Shown piece after piece: positions 1 to 11,439 of a stretch of 64,000 nucleotides of DNA. This stretch comes from Phascolarctos cinereus. Taxonomy: Eukaryota; Chordata; Mammalia; Diprotodontia; Phascolarctidae. Position numbers and translations under genes: made by a program. The DNA is taken from contig NW_018344226.1 in the NCBI RefSeq assembly GCF_002099425.1, forward strand, positions 1,426,001 to 1,490,000. Direction: 5' to 3'. The notes under the pieces are model-generated. The model ran no database searches, had not been told where the DNA came from, and saw nothing but the letters and a program-made list of their open reading frames with translations. How positions within the stretch are numbered: the first letter of the stretch is position 1; every line of letters begins with the position of its first letter.

Positions 1-865
1 AAAATGATATTATATAGTAGTGATCAAAAGCAAGGCGATAATTATTCAAAACTAGGTTTCATTTTAAGATTTAGGTTCTTCACACAGAGAGTGTAATCGA
101 CAACTGAGTATTTTCCTTTGGGGAGTTAAATATTCAGTTGACTGAATTTTCATTTAAAAAAATCAAGTTGTGATAGAATCCCCAGGGGGAGATGTACTTC
201 AATTATAAATATCTTATGCTTCATTTTACATTCTTCTCTCTATAGCTTTCATAGTCTATGCCTGGATCTTGCTGAGGGTAACACTTAAGGTTTACATTTC
301 TATATCTATGGATTTAGTCATTGCGAATCCTTTCCTAGCTTTTTTCCCTTTCTCTCAGTTCTTTGCAGAATTGTGTGGCTGTAATTGCATTTTCTTCCAA
401 GTATTAATTTTGAGAGATCAATGTCAAAGGCGCAGGAAAAGCAGAAGACAGAAGGCTGACAAATGCCCAAAGATGCTTGGCAGCTTTGGACTGTTCTCTC
501 AGGGCTATCATGTGGAAATGTTGTGTCAAAGAAGAACAAAATAATCTATCTGAATAAATTTTTTTGGTAGTTTTTACTTTCACCAGATTAACAATATATT
601 GTATGCAAGGTCCCAGAGCTGGGGATGAAGGTGGTTATTTTTGCATAGAGAATGGGACAGAAGCAAGAGATGTTGTAGAGGTAAAACTGATGGGATTTAT
701 CAGTTGATTGTCTGTGGGGTATAACAGAGAAGGAAGAATCAAGATGGTGTCAAGATTTCAAGCCTGCGAGAAAAGAAGTTGGTGGTACCAATACCAGAGA
801 TAGATAGAAAAGTGAGACTAGACAGGGTCAGAGGAAAGATGATGAACCGTATTTTTTATAAGAAC
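1..865. other. Unassigned AT-rich DNA
   Basis: No repeat family, exon-like frame or RNA gene was recognised. The 91-codon frame at 269-544 has no recognisable domain and is probably chance. Confidence 0.5.
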
Positions 866-867
866 GA

Positions 868-1250
868 ATGAAAAAGCGTTTATTAAGTGTTTACTTGATA
901 CTAAACATTGTGCTTGATTCTGAGAACACAAATAAAACCAGATATTCTCTGCCTACATTGTAATAGGGGGAGACAACATAGAGAATACTTGAGTTTTAGA
1001 TGCTGATGGGTAGGCACTTGGTGATATAGGAGATATTTAAGAATCAGTGGGAAGGAGATGACAATAGAATTCACAGGGGAATACAAGAGATCATTAAAGG
1101 AGAGGATATAGAGGGAAAAGAGGTGAAGGACAGACAAAGCCTTGAGAACACCTGTGGTTAGGGGATGGATAGAATCTTCACAGTAAATCAGCAAAGGATT
1201 GGTGGGCAAGCAGGAAAAAAACTAGGGAGAACAGTAATAGAAGGTAAGGG
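868..1250 (-). mobile_element. L2 LINE fragment, 3' part
   Basis: On the minus strand the L2 3' UTR is visible: 'tttattaagtgtttac' is the reverse of the aataaa-containing L2 end. Around 1130-1210, 'agccttgagaacacctgtggttagggg' and 'cagcaaaggattgg' match the reverse of the L2 reverse-transcriptase region. The pieces between are poorly preserved, with internal deletions. Confidence 0.6.
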
Positions 1251-1267
1251 AGGACAGACTATCTAGT

Positions 1268-2405
1268 GGATGTGTGCAGCTGATATTGTAAAAATATGCA
1301 AGAGATTAATGAGAATGAGGACCAAGAAAACACACAATCTAGAAAGGGAGGGGCTGATGCCCCACATGACTTCTTCAAGAATAGGTCACGTCAGACTAAC
1401 CTCATTTTCTTTTTAGACAGAGTAACTAACCTATTAGATCCAAAGAATGCTATAGATTGATGATGTGTAGATTGAATAAAATAGCTCATAAAACATCTCA
1501 TACTATTCATGTGAAAAAAAATGGAGACACAGGCTAAATGATTCTCTAATTAGATGGTTTGCAACTGGTTAAATGGTCATTCTCCAAGAATAGTTGTTGT
1601 TGGGTCATTAAATTGTGTCTGACTCTTTGTGACCTGATGGACCATACTGGCTATGGGGTTTTCTTGGCAAAGGTATTTGAGTGATTTGCCATTTCCTTCG
1701 CCAGTGGATTAAGGCAAACAGAGGCTAAGTGACTTGCCCAGGGTCACACAGCTAGTAAGTGTCAGATTTGAACTCAAGTCTTCCAGGTCTAGTGCCTTAT
1801 CCACTGAGCCACTCTGCTGCCTCTTAGGCAAACAGAGATTAAGTGACTTGCCCAAGGTCACATACCTAGTCAGTGTCTGAGGTCTTATTTAAACTCAGGT
1901 CTTCCTGACTCTAGGCCCAGTGCTTTATCCATTGAACCATCTAGCTGCCCCTCCAAGAGCAGTCATTAATGGTCCAATGTCAAATTGGAAGGAAGTTTCC
2001 GGGTCTGAAAAAAAAAAAGCTGAGGTTTTATTGGACTGAAATATCAATATACTCCCCCAGAGTGCCCAAGTATTTTGAGGGTTGTCATGTGGAAAAGGGA
2101 TTAAACTTATTCATTTTGGCGTCAGAGGCTGGTTTGGAGGCAACAAGTGGGAAAAATAGGTCTAAGTGGCAAAGCAAATTTAGGCTTGTTGTCAGGAAAG
2201 AAATCCTAACATTCAGATATATCCTAAAGTAGAATAGCGCCTTAGAAGACAGCGGGTTCTCCTGTATGGGAGTATCTCCAAGCACAGGCTGAAAAATCAC
2301 TCATTCTCTATGTGGTAATATGGATTATTTTTTGGAGGGGTCCTAGTGGGATCAGATGTCCACTGAGTTATTTTACAACTCTGAAATTCTGTGATTCTCT
2401 AGAAC
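1268..2405 (+). mobile_element. L3/CR1 LINE, RT region to 3' end, interrupted by a SINE
   Basis: Before the SINE (1268-1592) the sequence follows the CR1/L3 RT region: 'cagactaacctcattttctttt' corresponds to the LTNLISF motif and 'ctcatactattc' to the SHAIL-like segment. After the SINE it resumes at 'gtcattaatggtccaatgtcaa', then jumps to the C-terminal part ('ttaggcttgttgtcagga'). It ends near 2400 with the L3 3' end 'aactctgaaattctgtgattct'. An internal deletion lies near 2010-2050. Ancient and non-functional. Confidence 0.85.
1593..1952 (-). mobile_element. MAR1-type CORE-SINE with duplicated core (dimer-like)
   Basis: On the minus strand the copy starts at 'gctgccc' near 1952 and ends in the RTE/BovB-like tail 'ctctttgtgacctgatgg' plus gtt repeats at 1593. 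The core occurs twice, at about 1707-1826 and 1830-1952: each unit has 'taagtgacttgccca', 'ttgaactca' or 'ttaaactca', and a final 'gctgcc'. Flanks 'tccaagaa' and 'tccaagag' look like a diverged TSD, so the dimer inserted into the L3 as one unit. Confidence 0.85.
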
Positions 2406-2530
2406 AACAGTGGGATTGAATAGTCCCTTGAATGGTGGAGTCAGAAGCCAGACTGCAGAGGCTTGAGATTCATAGGTGGTGAGGAAGTGGAGGCACAGAG
2501 TACAGAGGAGTCCTTTTAAGAGTAAAGACT
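2406..2530 (-). mobile_element. L2 LINE fragment
   Basis: 'gtcagaagccagactgcagaggctt' and 'gaggaagtggaggcac' match the reverse strand of the L2 RT segment between the FRPHHST-like motif and the upstream KLLEK region. Short and diverged. Confidence 0.55.
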
Positions 2531-2534
2531 TCTG

Positions 2535-2805
2535 TGGCCTCCAGTTATAGTGATCCCTTCCTTCTCAAATATCTGGTATTAGAGTTATTTGTATATATTT
2601 TTTATTCCTCTTTCCTATATTTTAAATTCCTTAATGTCAGAAATTATGTTTTCTAAGATATTTGCATACTTAGCACCTAGCACAATATGTTACAACTAGT
2701 GAACGCATAGTAAGTTTACTGCTACTGAACTTAATCACCAAAATAGGATATAAACTTCATGAAGGCAGAGACTAAGTCCTGTATTACTATAATCCATTTC
2801 ATCTT
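2535..2805 (+). mobile_element. L2-like 3' end fragments
   Basis: 'tgtatatattttttattcc', 'ttccttaatgtcagaaattatg', 'acttagcacctagcacaat' and 'gcatagtaag' follow the order of an L2 3' UTR. A second partial unit begins near 2748 ('ataaacttcatgaaggcagagact'). Confidence 0.5.
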
Positions 2806-2810
2806 TTCCC

Positions 2811-3206
2811 CTTTCTCTTCTCTGCTCCCTTCCTCTCATCTCTCTGCTTCTCTCCTCTTGTTTTCTCCCTTCTTCCCATCTCCTCCTCTCTTCTCTTCTC
2901 CTTTCCTTTCTTTTCTCCCTTCCTCTCATCTGTCATCTCTTTTCCTTTCCTTTCCTTTCCTTTCCTTTCCTTTCCTTTCCTTTCCTTTCCTTTTTCCTTT
3001 CCTTTCCTTTCCTTTCCTTTCCTTTCCTTTCCTTTCCTTTCCTTTCCTCTCATTTCTCTTTTACTCTCTTCTTTTATCCCTTCCTCTCATCTCCTCTCTT
3101 CCCCTCTCCTTTCCTCTCTTTTCTCTCGTCCTCTCATCTCCTCTCCCTTCCTTTTCTCTCCTCTTTTCTCCCCTCCTCTCTTCTTCTCTCTTCTCTTTTC
3201 CTTCCA
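2811..3206. repeat. Polypyrimidine tract with (CCTTT)n microsatellite
   Basis: About 395 bp almost wholly of C and T on the plus strand. At 2940-3048 it is a near-perfect pentamer CCTTT array, broken once by an extra TTT. The flanks are irregular CTCT/CCTCTT sequence with sparse purines. The tract lies between L2 fragments. Open frames across it in both directions are compositional artefacts. Confidence 0.95.
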
Positions 3207-3214
3207 CAGGCAGG

Positions 3215-3885
3215 CTATAGTTGGATTCGGAAGGACTTTAAATACTAACCACAGGTGTTTGTACTTTATATTAGAGGCAACAGAGAATCACTGAAGCTTT
3301 TGGAGCAAGGGAATGACACAGATCTCTCCCTGACCCCCCTCCCGATATCAATTAGACAGCTGTGTAGATGTTACAGAGGCTGGTTGGGGGGAAGGGAGAG
3401 AATGGAAAACAAGTTAGGGAGAGCAATTAGTAAGCTTTTGCAATAGTCCAGGTAAGATTTGATGAAGGACTGAACTAGCTTGATGGCCATGTGAGGGGAG
3501 AGGAGACAGATGTAAGATGTATCACTGAGGGAGAATCAACAACATGGCAACTGACTGGATATGGGGAATGGGGCAGAAAAAAATTCAAGAATGATTCCAA
3601 GGTTGAGAATCTGGGTAGCTAGAAGGATGGTGGTGCCTTTAACAGAAATAGGAAAGTCAGGAGAGGAGGTGGATTAATGGGAAAAGATAGTAAGTTCAGA
3701 TTTGTTGAATTTGAGATGATAATGGGACATTCAGTTGGAAATGTGTTAAAATTGTAGGAACTGATGACATTACCATGAAAGAGGTTTTGGAAAGAGAGAG
3801 CAGAGATATAAGATAACAGCTTGAGGGGATGTAGGGTTAAGTGTAGATTTTTTCAGGATGTGGGAGACCTTAATTCCAATCTTTC
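3215..3885 (-). mobile_element. L2 LINE, RT C-terminal region
   Basis: On the minus strand the order matches L2. 'agagaatcactgaagctttt' is the reverse of the segment after RT. 'ttttgcaatagtccagg' encodes the reverse of the LDYCN-like motif. 'ggatggtggtgcctttaacag' is the reverse of the EGTTIL-like segment. The copy ends near 3880 at 'tttttcaggatgtgggagac'. Confidence 0.75.
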
Positions 3886-4879
3886 CTTTCTCCATTTATC
3901 CTAAACACCCCTGGTAGATTAATTTTCTCAGAAAAAGCCTAGGGGTACAGAACATTCCCCTGCTTTACAAACTTCTACTGATCTTTATCTACCAGAGGTT
4001 AAAGTATAACCTCTGAAAGCAAAAGGCTCCCTCCAAACACTCTGTGGAAAATTTAGGGAGGATCTATAAGAAACCAAAGTCTAAAGAAAAGAGCCAAAAT
4101 GTAATACAGTGGCTCACTACTTAAATCTTAGCCTTGTTTGTGACTGAAATTGATTAGGTGACCTATGGCTAAAATGTATCTGTAATCTGACATACTTTTC
4201 TGTGAGAAAAATCTAGAAATCATCAAAATTTTTAAAATACAATGTAAAACTTGAAAAAAAATTAACTCTGAGGTGAATTCCCATATGTCGTTTCAAACTA
4301 AAGTGAATTTTTCTAGTAGTTGTAAGCTCTATATACTGGGTCTTTAATGCAAGAGGCCGATGGAGCCCTAGAGACATGGGTACAAATGGCAGAGATGTAA
4401 GAGTCCATCTTCAGAATCACCTTTATCAGGACTTTGGCTTCCCTGTTGGAAACTAGAAAGTTACAGAGATTATGATTCTTGTCAGGAAAGGGACAGTGAC
4501 CTATGTTCCAATGGAGTAAGGATCTTAAATACTATCTCCTTTGTCATCATCTATCTTGCCATCCTAAGCTACTTCAGTGCCCCAAATTAATAACACACAT
4601 CTAAGGTGTTTCCATTTCCTCTACACTCAACTTTTATTCCACCTTCCCCAACATGACTCTCTGCCTCTCAGTATCACAAACAAGTCTTGTGAGTTCATCT
4701 GCTTCCTACGCAGTTGCACCTCACGAAGGAGTCATTTATAAACATGCGTATGTTTCCTTGCAATGCCATTTATCATATTTTCCATAAAACAAGACAAGAT
4801 GCTTACTCAGTATAGCTTGTATTTGGCTTTTCTTTCTTTTCTTCCTTTCCCCTAACTTTCTATGGCCTTAAAATGTTTT
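3886..4879. other. Mostly unassigned; weak L2-like stretch
   Basis: 3925-4020 ('cccctgctttacaaac...aggttaaagtataacctctg') faintly resembles the L2 RT C-terminal region on the plus strand. Nothing else was recognised. The last 70 bases are T-rich. Confidence 0.35.
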
Positions 4880-5310
4880 ACTGATGCCTTTTTTTTTTTC
4901 GTGTCACAGTTATTTCTGGATTTGGCACCCCCTGTCCCTCCACCTCTGCCACACACCTCACCTGCTCCAGCCAGAATTGAATCCTCCCATGTAACAAAAA
5001 ACACACACAACTAAAACAACAATAACAATAATCAGTGACTACTATCACAATGTGTGGAATAGTCTGTCCTTCTTGTCCCCTGCTTTTCTGCCAAGGAATA
5101 CAAAGTCTTGGTTCATTATCAATTCTCCAGAACCAAGATCGGTTATTAAAACTATTCAGATTAGCATTCTATTCATTTAAGTAGTAATCAGTGTGTCTAT
5201 TGTGTTGCTGGTTCTGCTCATTTCCATCTGCATCACTTTTCCATGGCTTCTCTTCATGGCTTTGCTCCATCTCTCTCCCATTATAGCTTCCTTTTTAGAT
5301 TTATTTCTTA
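4880..5310 (-). mobile_element. Marsupial-type L1 3' end
   Basis: The segment 'tgctggttctgctcatttccatctgcatca' near 5205-5235 is the reverse complement of the L1 3' segment 'gatgcagagtgaagtgagcagaacca' seen in marsupial L1 elements. The upstream A/CA-rich sequence fits the 3' UTR. 5'-truncated, old copy. Confidence 0.6.
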
Positions 5311-5731
5311 ATTTCTTTCTCTAGTTTCCTTTCTTCTTTCAGTTTCTCTCACCTCTTCTTCTTGCTTTAAGGGAATACAGATCATGAAATTTGTTTCTTC
5401 TTTTTGGTTTACCTCATTACTTCCCAAATACCTTTCCCTCCATGGCTCTCTCACTCCTAATATTAACTATGTAGTTTGCAATCTTGGTCCCTGACAGCTT
5501 CAATGTCTTGACATCCACATGGACTTTAAACTAAACAAGGAACTTATTGAGTTATCTTCAAAGTACTAGCTAGGTTGAACAACTGACTATAAGGAGGCTC
5601 AGTGTATAAGGGGAAAATACAAAATATTTAAAGACAAAAACAAACAAAACCCGAAGACTAGAAGGCGTAGAAGCTAAGAAAAACAAATGTAAAATTCTCC
5701 AAAGGATCACACATTGGCCTTATGTTTATGA
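5311..5731. other. Unassigned, CT-rich then A-rich
   Basis: Pyrimidine-rich (5280-5360) and A-rich (5620-5700) sequence without a recognised repeat or exon signature. Confidence 0.35.
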
Positions 5732-6030
5732 GAGGCACCATGGTATAGTGTTAAAAGTGCTAGCTCATGAGGTCAACAGGTCTGGATTCTAGTTCTGACT
5801 TAGCTACTTAAGTAGCTTTGTGACCTTGACTGGGCACTCAATTTATTTGAGTCAGTTTCTTCATCTATAAAATGGAGAGTGCCAACTACCCTGCAAACCT
5901 CACAGGGTTTTAATAACCAAATGAGAAAATGTATTTGAAAGAACTTTACAGACACAGAAAACTATGAAAATATAAATCAATAAACATTTATTAAGTACCT
6001 ACTATTTACCAGGCATTATGCTATCGTTGT
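5732..6030 (+). mobile_element. MIR/THER1 SINE followed by an L2/MIR end fragment
   Basis: 'agaggcaccatggtatagtg' is a MIR 5' end. 'gctttgtgaccttgactgggcac' is the CORE region and 'tcttcatctataaaatgg' the conserved segment before the tail. At 5975-6030 a minus-strand end fragment follows ('aataaacatttattaagtacctactat'). Confidence 0.75.
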
Positions 6031-6052
6031 CCTTGAGACTTACTGGGTATGT

Positions 6053-6082
6053 GCACATACACACACACACACACACACATAC
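6053..6082. repeat. (CA)n microsatellite
   Basis: About 13 CA dinucleotides, with TA interruptions at both ends. Confidence 0.9.
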
Positions 6083-6184
6083 AGAGCAACCCCCCAAATT
6101 ACAAAGTCATTGTGTTTGGAAGGTTGTTGCTCTTTTCTGAAGGCATGTGATCATAACCAAATGATGCTTTTACTCACAGTGGGA

Positions 6185-6415
6185 ACGGTGACCACAGCTT
6201 TTATTGATATAGTGGAGGGAACAATGGCTTTGGAAATAGCTGATCTAGGTTCAAATCCTTCCCTTGACATTTTTAGTGTGACTTTAGGCAATTCATTTCA
6301 CCTCTTGGGGGGGGGGAGAGGCATAGTTTTTTCACATGTAAATGAGGCGGTTGGACTAGACAATAACTGAGGTCCTTTCAAGTTCTAAATCTGTGAATCT
6401 ATGCAATCTTCAACA
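6185..6415 (+). mobile_element. THER2 SINE (MIR core with L3 tail)
   Basis: The core includes 'gatctaggttcaaatccttccc' and 'tgactttaggcaattcattt'. The tail 'ggttggactagacaataactgaggtcctttcaagttct' is L3-like. A G9 run interrupts the core. Confidence 0.75.
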
Positions 6416-6644
6416 TTCTATCTAATTCATGGGTTTACTGATAACAGATCATGCTCTACTTTCCTCATTCCCTTTTTTTTAAATATATGAGCTCCTCAAA
6501 TGGCAGATTATGTGTGGGCTGTAAACATAGTATATCTGTATTATAGCATTTGATAAATTCTCTCAGGGAATAAATTGAAATAGGCGGATTTGAGTGGACT
6601 AATTAGACCTAAATAGTGATAGTTAACAGAGGGATGCCAACTTG

Positions 6645-6800
6645 CCTTGGCCATCAGTGAAGTTCCCTGTCATTGAAGAAAGGGTCTTTGAGAAGAGGAT
6701 TGGTAAACACTAGTCAGTGATGTCATACACGAGATTCATATTCTGGTTACAGGTTGGACCAGATGGTCTCTAAGATCCCTTACAACTATAATTCTACAAG
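6645..6800 (+). mobile_element. L3/CR1 3' end fragment
   Basis: 'ggttggaccagatggtctctaagatcccttacaact' followed by 'ataattcta' is a typical L3 terminus. The preceding 'tttgagaagaggattggtaaacac' fits the final coding segment of CR1/L3. Confidence 0.65.
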
Positions 6801-6934
6801 TCAACTTAACAATTTCCTATAGAAATAATGCAAGCAGATGGCAGCTAGGTTTCCCATGCTACCCATAAAAGCTTATTTGACCCCCAAATGCACCTTGGTT
6901 TTAGTACATACTAAAAGTATTATTCAATGATTTC

Positions 6935-7215
6935 TAGGCATCCATCATTTGCCCTACATTACCCAATCACCTCATCATTCAGGGTTGCAACCTCAGGGTC
7001 ATCCTCGATTCCTTGTTCTCATTTACCTTACATGTGAAATCCGTTGCCAAAACTTGTTTCTGCACTGATAACATCTCTCTGATATATCCCCTTCCCTTCA
7101 CTCACACAGCCACCACCTCTTCTTCTGGATTACTGTAACAGCCTTCCAACAAGTCTTCCTGTCTCATATGCCTTCCCACTTGAATCCAACCCAGATTAAG
7201 TTGTCAAGGTGACTT
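6935..7215 (+). mobile_element. L2 LINE fragment, RT C-terminal region
   Basis: 'gggttgcaacctcagggtcatcctcgattcc' corresponds to the RNLGVILDS-like L2 motif. 'tcactcacacagccaccacctc' and 'ttactgtaacagccttccaac' follow in the expected order (STHTATT, DYCNSL-like). Confidence 0.8.
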
Positions 7216-8173
7216 TTCTTCCTTTTTTTCTTTTTTTTCCACATATACAAATATGTATTTCTTTTGTGTATATCATCTATATCTATAACTTTATAAGGTA
7301 CCTCTCTATGCCAATCATTTTTAAGGTATACTGAACTGGGAAATAAAAGGAAGTGGAATTCCCAAAAGGAGGGAATGGAGGTTGTACAGATAACTTGTAA
7401 GCCAAATGCATTTTAAATTGGGAATTTTTACTTGAACCAAAGATTACTCCCAAAGAATGTCCACCTCTCAGCAGACAGGTTTTAAGGGAATCACGACACT
7501 ACAGAGAATATATAGCTTTTTGACAATCTTGGCCTCAACAGAGAATGGAGTGGTAGCCTTGGTTCCCACTGACAACAAGAGTCTAACTGAACACTAGAAT
7601 CTCAGAGCATTAAAAAATGGTCTCAGGGCCTCTGACATTCACCAATGGGAGGCATCTTGGAGCATTCATTATTTCCAACTTTTATGAATCCCAAATCCTT
7701 AAAGCACAAAGGATCCTTAGGTTCCAAAGGAACTGCTCCTATTTCCTGTCCTTTCAGGGTAGACTACAGGCTACAGACCTCAACCCTCCCTCTCTTGGCA
7801 CTCGGAAGAATAGCCCTGTCAAGAAACACACATAGGATTAAACTGTGTCCCTTCAAGCTCCCCAATCAACTCCCCAAGAACATTTACCAAGTCCTAAAGA
7901 GGCAGTGATTTGTATCAATGAAGACAGTGCCCAAATCAGAGATTCTTGGTTAGGTGAATGTCAAGTGCTCTAGTAAGAAAGGATGTCATTAACCCTGGCC
8001 AATGAATGAGTAACCTATCAGAACTAAGAAGACACAGAACCCCAGAGGTAATACAGAAATATTTTCTGTATATAGATTTTTGAATCCATAAATATGTAAT
8101 GCTAGATTCTGAAAAAGTTTAACATTTACACCATTGACTATCCCCTGTATGTTTGTAAAGTCACAATGGGTAG
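7216..8173. other. Unassigned DNA
   Basis: T-rich at 7215-7250, then sequence without a recognised repeat. Two overlapping frames at 7617-7908 have no recognisable domain, splice context or codon bias. Confidence 0.4.
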
Positions 8174-8352
8174 CTTCACAGGATCACAGATTTAGAGATG
8201 GAAGAAACCTTTGAGGCCATCAACTCTAACTCCTTGAGAAAACTAAGGTCTAGAGAGGTTAAGTGCTTTTGCCCAAGGTCACACAGCTAGTAAGTGTCTG
8301 AGGCAGGATTTGAATTCTGATCCTTCTGACTCCAAGTTACATATTTTTTCCA
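8174..8352 (-). mobile_element. THER2 SINE
   Basis: L3-tail complement 'ggatcacagatttagagatggaagaaacctttgaggccatc', then CORE complement 'gcccaaggtcacacagctagtaagtgtctgaggcaggattt', then the 5' end. Confidence 0.9.
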
Positions 8353-9555
8353 TTGTGCTTCCAAATGTAATTTCACCAACCAGATCAAGTCAAAGCTGGA
8401 AGAACTGTTCTGTTTCATTCCAGAAATTCTGTCCAGTTTGTTGCAAAATCTAGGGTTAGAGTTGGTTTGCCAGGCCAAGTCTAAACCAGTACTGACCTAG
8501 AGGTTGGGGAGTAGGAATCTACAATTTAAGTACCAAGGGGGAGCCCAGTCCATTCTTTCTCTTTGGGGGAGGAGACAGGAGAGCTTAGAAAGTGCATTAT
8601 TGGACAGGTCTCCATCCCCAGACAAAATCTGAACACAACCAGCTATGGAAAACACATTCAATTACATATCATTCCACTCTTTGCCTGCAGCTCTACTGTT
8701 GATCCCTACCTTTCTTTTGAAGAGTGCTCTATAACCTTTTGAAATGAAAGGATTGACTTTGAACTTGCCCAGTAGGCAGTTAATATACCCAGTACAAGGC
8801 ACTTTGTGTTGGCAAAGAGGGAGTTTTTTCTAGCTGTAAACACAGGAATAATTTAATAATCCAGACAAGTACGCTGTTTGTAGGTAACTGAGGTACTACC
8901 GCTATTGTCTGGACCCTTCTTCCTGGCTGGTGAAAAAACAAATGTCTCTAATTCAGGAGGAAAAAAAGCAAATATGCTTTATATGCCTGAGTGTCAGTTC
9001 ATTCTCAATCTATGATCTTAAAAGAAAACTGAGGACGCACAGGAAACGGGTGGCAGGTCTACCTTTTCTTTGTTCCCAGACTCTAAGGCCCTCTCTTTAT
9101 CTGTGACATGAAAGATTAGCATATTCTAGCGACCACTTTGGAGGCCTAGATCTTTGAAATTTTTATCTTTTGCTCCACACACCTCAGGGATCCTTTTCTT
9201 CTCCCTGGCAACTTCACTCGTTCACTTGGAAGGTTGTTGGTCTATAGAAAGGTGCTATTTTATTTACCCCATAATCAACAGGAATACACAAATGAATCTG
9301 AGATCTCAACCACGTGCACATTCCCTTCAGAGACCTAGGTGCAAGCCTTCTCTACCTGCCCATATGGAACAACACTTGTCCATATCTTCACAAGAGGTCC
9401 CCACAACAGGTCTATACAATGTGCTGGGAGCCTTACTTGGTTTTTCTTGATATCTTAGGATACCAATAGAGCACAGGGGTCAAGTAAACTTGTGAAGATG
9501 TCAGGGAGAAGAGTCTGGACTAGATGAATCCTAAGATCTGGTCAGTCACTGAAAT
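8353..9555. other. Unassigned, repeat-poor DNA
   Basis: No repeat was recognised. 8640-8960 is mixed-composition sequence with several TAAT-containing words and is a weak candidate for conserved noncoding sequence. The frame at 9154-9450 (98 codons) has no recognisable domain. Confidence 0.4.
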
Positions 9556-9559
9556 TTGG

Positions 9560-9850
9560 CGAAGTTTCGGTCCAAGGCCATACAGTGAATCAGTGGCAGA
9601 ATCATCCTTAGAAGTCATGTCTCTCTACTATATCATTGCTCCTTAATCACTTAATCAACGGACAAGTATTAATTGGGCAGCTATGATGTCCAGGCATTCA
9701 GTCAGATACTAGAAATGCAAACACAAAAGCCAAACAGACCTTGCCCTTTCCCCTCATCTTTAAAAATGACAATAATACTTGTACTACCTATCTCACATGT
9801 GAGTAAGGACATTTATAAATCTTAAGATGTGATATAAATGAGGATTAAAA
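9560..9850. mobile_element. Cluster of MIR and L2 end fragments
   Basis: 9560-9655 resembles a MIR core on the minus strand ('ccaaggccatacagtgaatcagtggcaga'). 9660-9752 is an L2 3' end on the minus strand. 9755-9845 is a MIR 3' half on the plus strand ('ctcatctttaaaaatgacaataatac'). Confidence 0.5.
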
Positions 9851-9967
9851 AATATTACTGAGTTTTGGCTATTTCTGTTGAAGGTACCACTAACATTCCA
9901 GGCACTCAGGTTCACAAGTTTTGCCTACACAGCATCACTTACCAACCCTACAAATACCATCTTAATT

Positions 9968-10205
9968 AAATCAGTCAATCAGAAGTATTGGCTAAGCCCT
10001 TAACTATGTTCCAGGCGCTATGCTAACCAATGGGAATACAAAGAAAAAGAAAAAAACAAAACAAAATCTCTGCCCTAACGGGACAGACAATGCGCACATA
10101 AATTGGTACGTACAAGAGAAATACGGAGCAGGTAGAAGGTGGTCTTACAGAAGCAGGGAAAGAAGATTGGAAGAGGCCTTCTGAAGATGATGGCATTTGA
10201 AGCGA
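9968..10205 (-). mobile_element. L2 LINE 3' end
   Basis: 'atgttccaggcgctatgctaa', 'gggaatacaaagaaaa' and 'tctctgccctaacgggacagacaatg' are the reverse of the L2 3' UTR. The copy continues into 'gtagaaggtggtcttacagaag', the reverse of the 3' coding end. Confidence 0.8.
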
Positions 10206-10830
10206 TTGTCTCTTCCTCGAACTACAGTGATACAATCACCTCCTAAATGATCTTCAGTCTCTCCTGTCTTTATTATCCTCACAGATGCCACATTAATATC
10301 CTTTAAGTGCAAGACTAAAAGTGTCATTCTCCTCTTCAAATTCCTTATTATCAAATACAAATGCCTTTGTTTAGTATTTAAAAACCTTTACTTGTGAATC
10401 CAAGCTATACTGAATGTCCCTCCCCTGTATCTGATATATGTTCCAGCTAAACTGATCTACTTATTTGCTCTTCTCTCACACAACAGTCACCTCACCCCTA
10501 CCAACTCTGTGGCCTTTGCACAGTCTCTCCATCCCCTACCTCCCCATACCTGGAATGCCCTCTTGTATCTAGGAATCCTGGACTCCCTTCAGGGCTCAGC
10601 TCAGGAACAACAGGAAACCACCCTCAGGTAGACTTTCCAGATGTTTATGCTTCTGTCCCTCCACCTACTCCCCCCTCCCAATCAAACAGCAGTAACAACA
10701 ACAAGCCTTTGTATTTTATAAGTATTTTCTATTTATTTATCTTAGTACATATCATATTCCCCTGACATCCCTGAATGCAAATGCTGTTTTTGTTCTTCCT
10801 TGGGACCCCAGGAGTCCTGAATTCTATGAC
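10206..10830 (+). mobile_element. L2-like LINE 3' region
   Basis: Order of blocks: 'agtgtcattctcctcttcaa', 'tcaaatacaaatgcctttg', 'catacctggaatgccctctt', 'cttcagggctcagctcagga', then an AT-rich 3' UTR. Adjoins the preceding L2 in opposite orientation. Confidence 0.6.
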
Positions 10831-10837
10831 CACACAG

Positions 10838-10945
10838 AGTACCTACTTACTATGTGCTAGGTACCTTGCTAGGTGCTGGGAATACAATAACAAACTACAG
10901 AACATTCCCTGCCCTCAAGAAACTTACAGTCTATGGAATGAGTTT
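10838..10945 (-). mobile_element. L2 LINE 3' end
   Basis: 'cttactatgtgctaggtaccttgctaggtgctgggaatacaa' and 'ttccctgccctcaagaaacttacagtcta' are the reverse of the L2 3' UTR. Confidence 0.8.
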
Positions 10946-11439
10946 AAAAATGCTTTTTACACACCCAGAAAGAAAGACATGCATTAACCTGGAACATGCA
11001 GTTACTAAGGTAAAAAAAAAAACCGACCAAGAAGATTGTCCCTGAGGCTATTAACAGGTAAGTCAAATGGACTTTTGGGGAAGAAGTTTGCTGATATATG
11101 ATCATCTCATTATATTTATTTCCCCCCATCTCATCTAGTTAGTAATGTCATTAAACTCCTTGCCTACAGGGACAAAAACTGGGTGTCCCATGGTTGGCCA
11201 GGACAAGAGTATTGTTAAAGCATTTGATTTTCTGCTTTGAGGTGCTGTTGCCAGGCTACTCGCAAAGAAAGAGAATTTGTTGGGAGAAATGTTAATCAAG
11301 AAGATGCCTTAAGGGAGATACAGAAGTACGTCTCTGTGAAGAGGGACAAGAGTGGTAGCAAAGGGGACAGGAGAAAAGTAGGTAAAACATATCATTAGAG
11401 TCCAAATGCAATGTTACATTTGTTCATTCTGAAGCCAGG
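10946..11439. other. Unassigned DNA
   Basis: No repeat or gene feature recognised. Confidence 0.4.

Noticed and set aside
2759-3220. 153-codon Ser/Leu/Phe-rich open frame
   Set aside because: It lies wholly in the polypyrimidine tract. Frames are open on both strands only because of composition.
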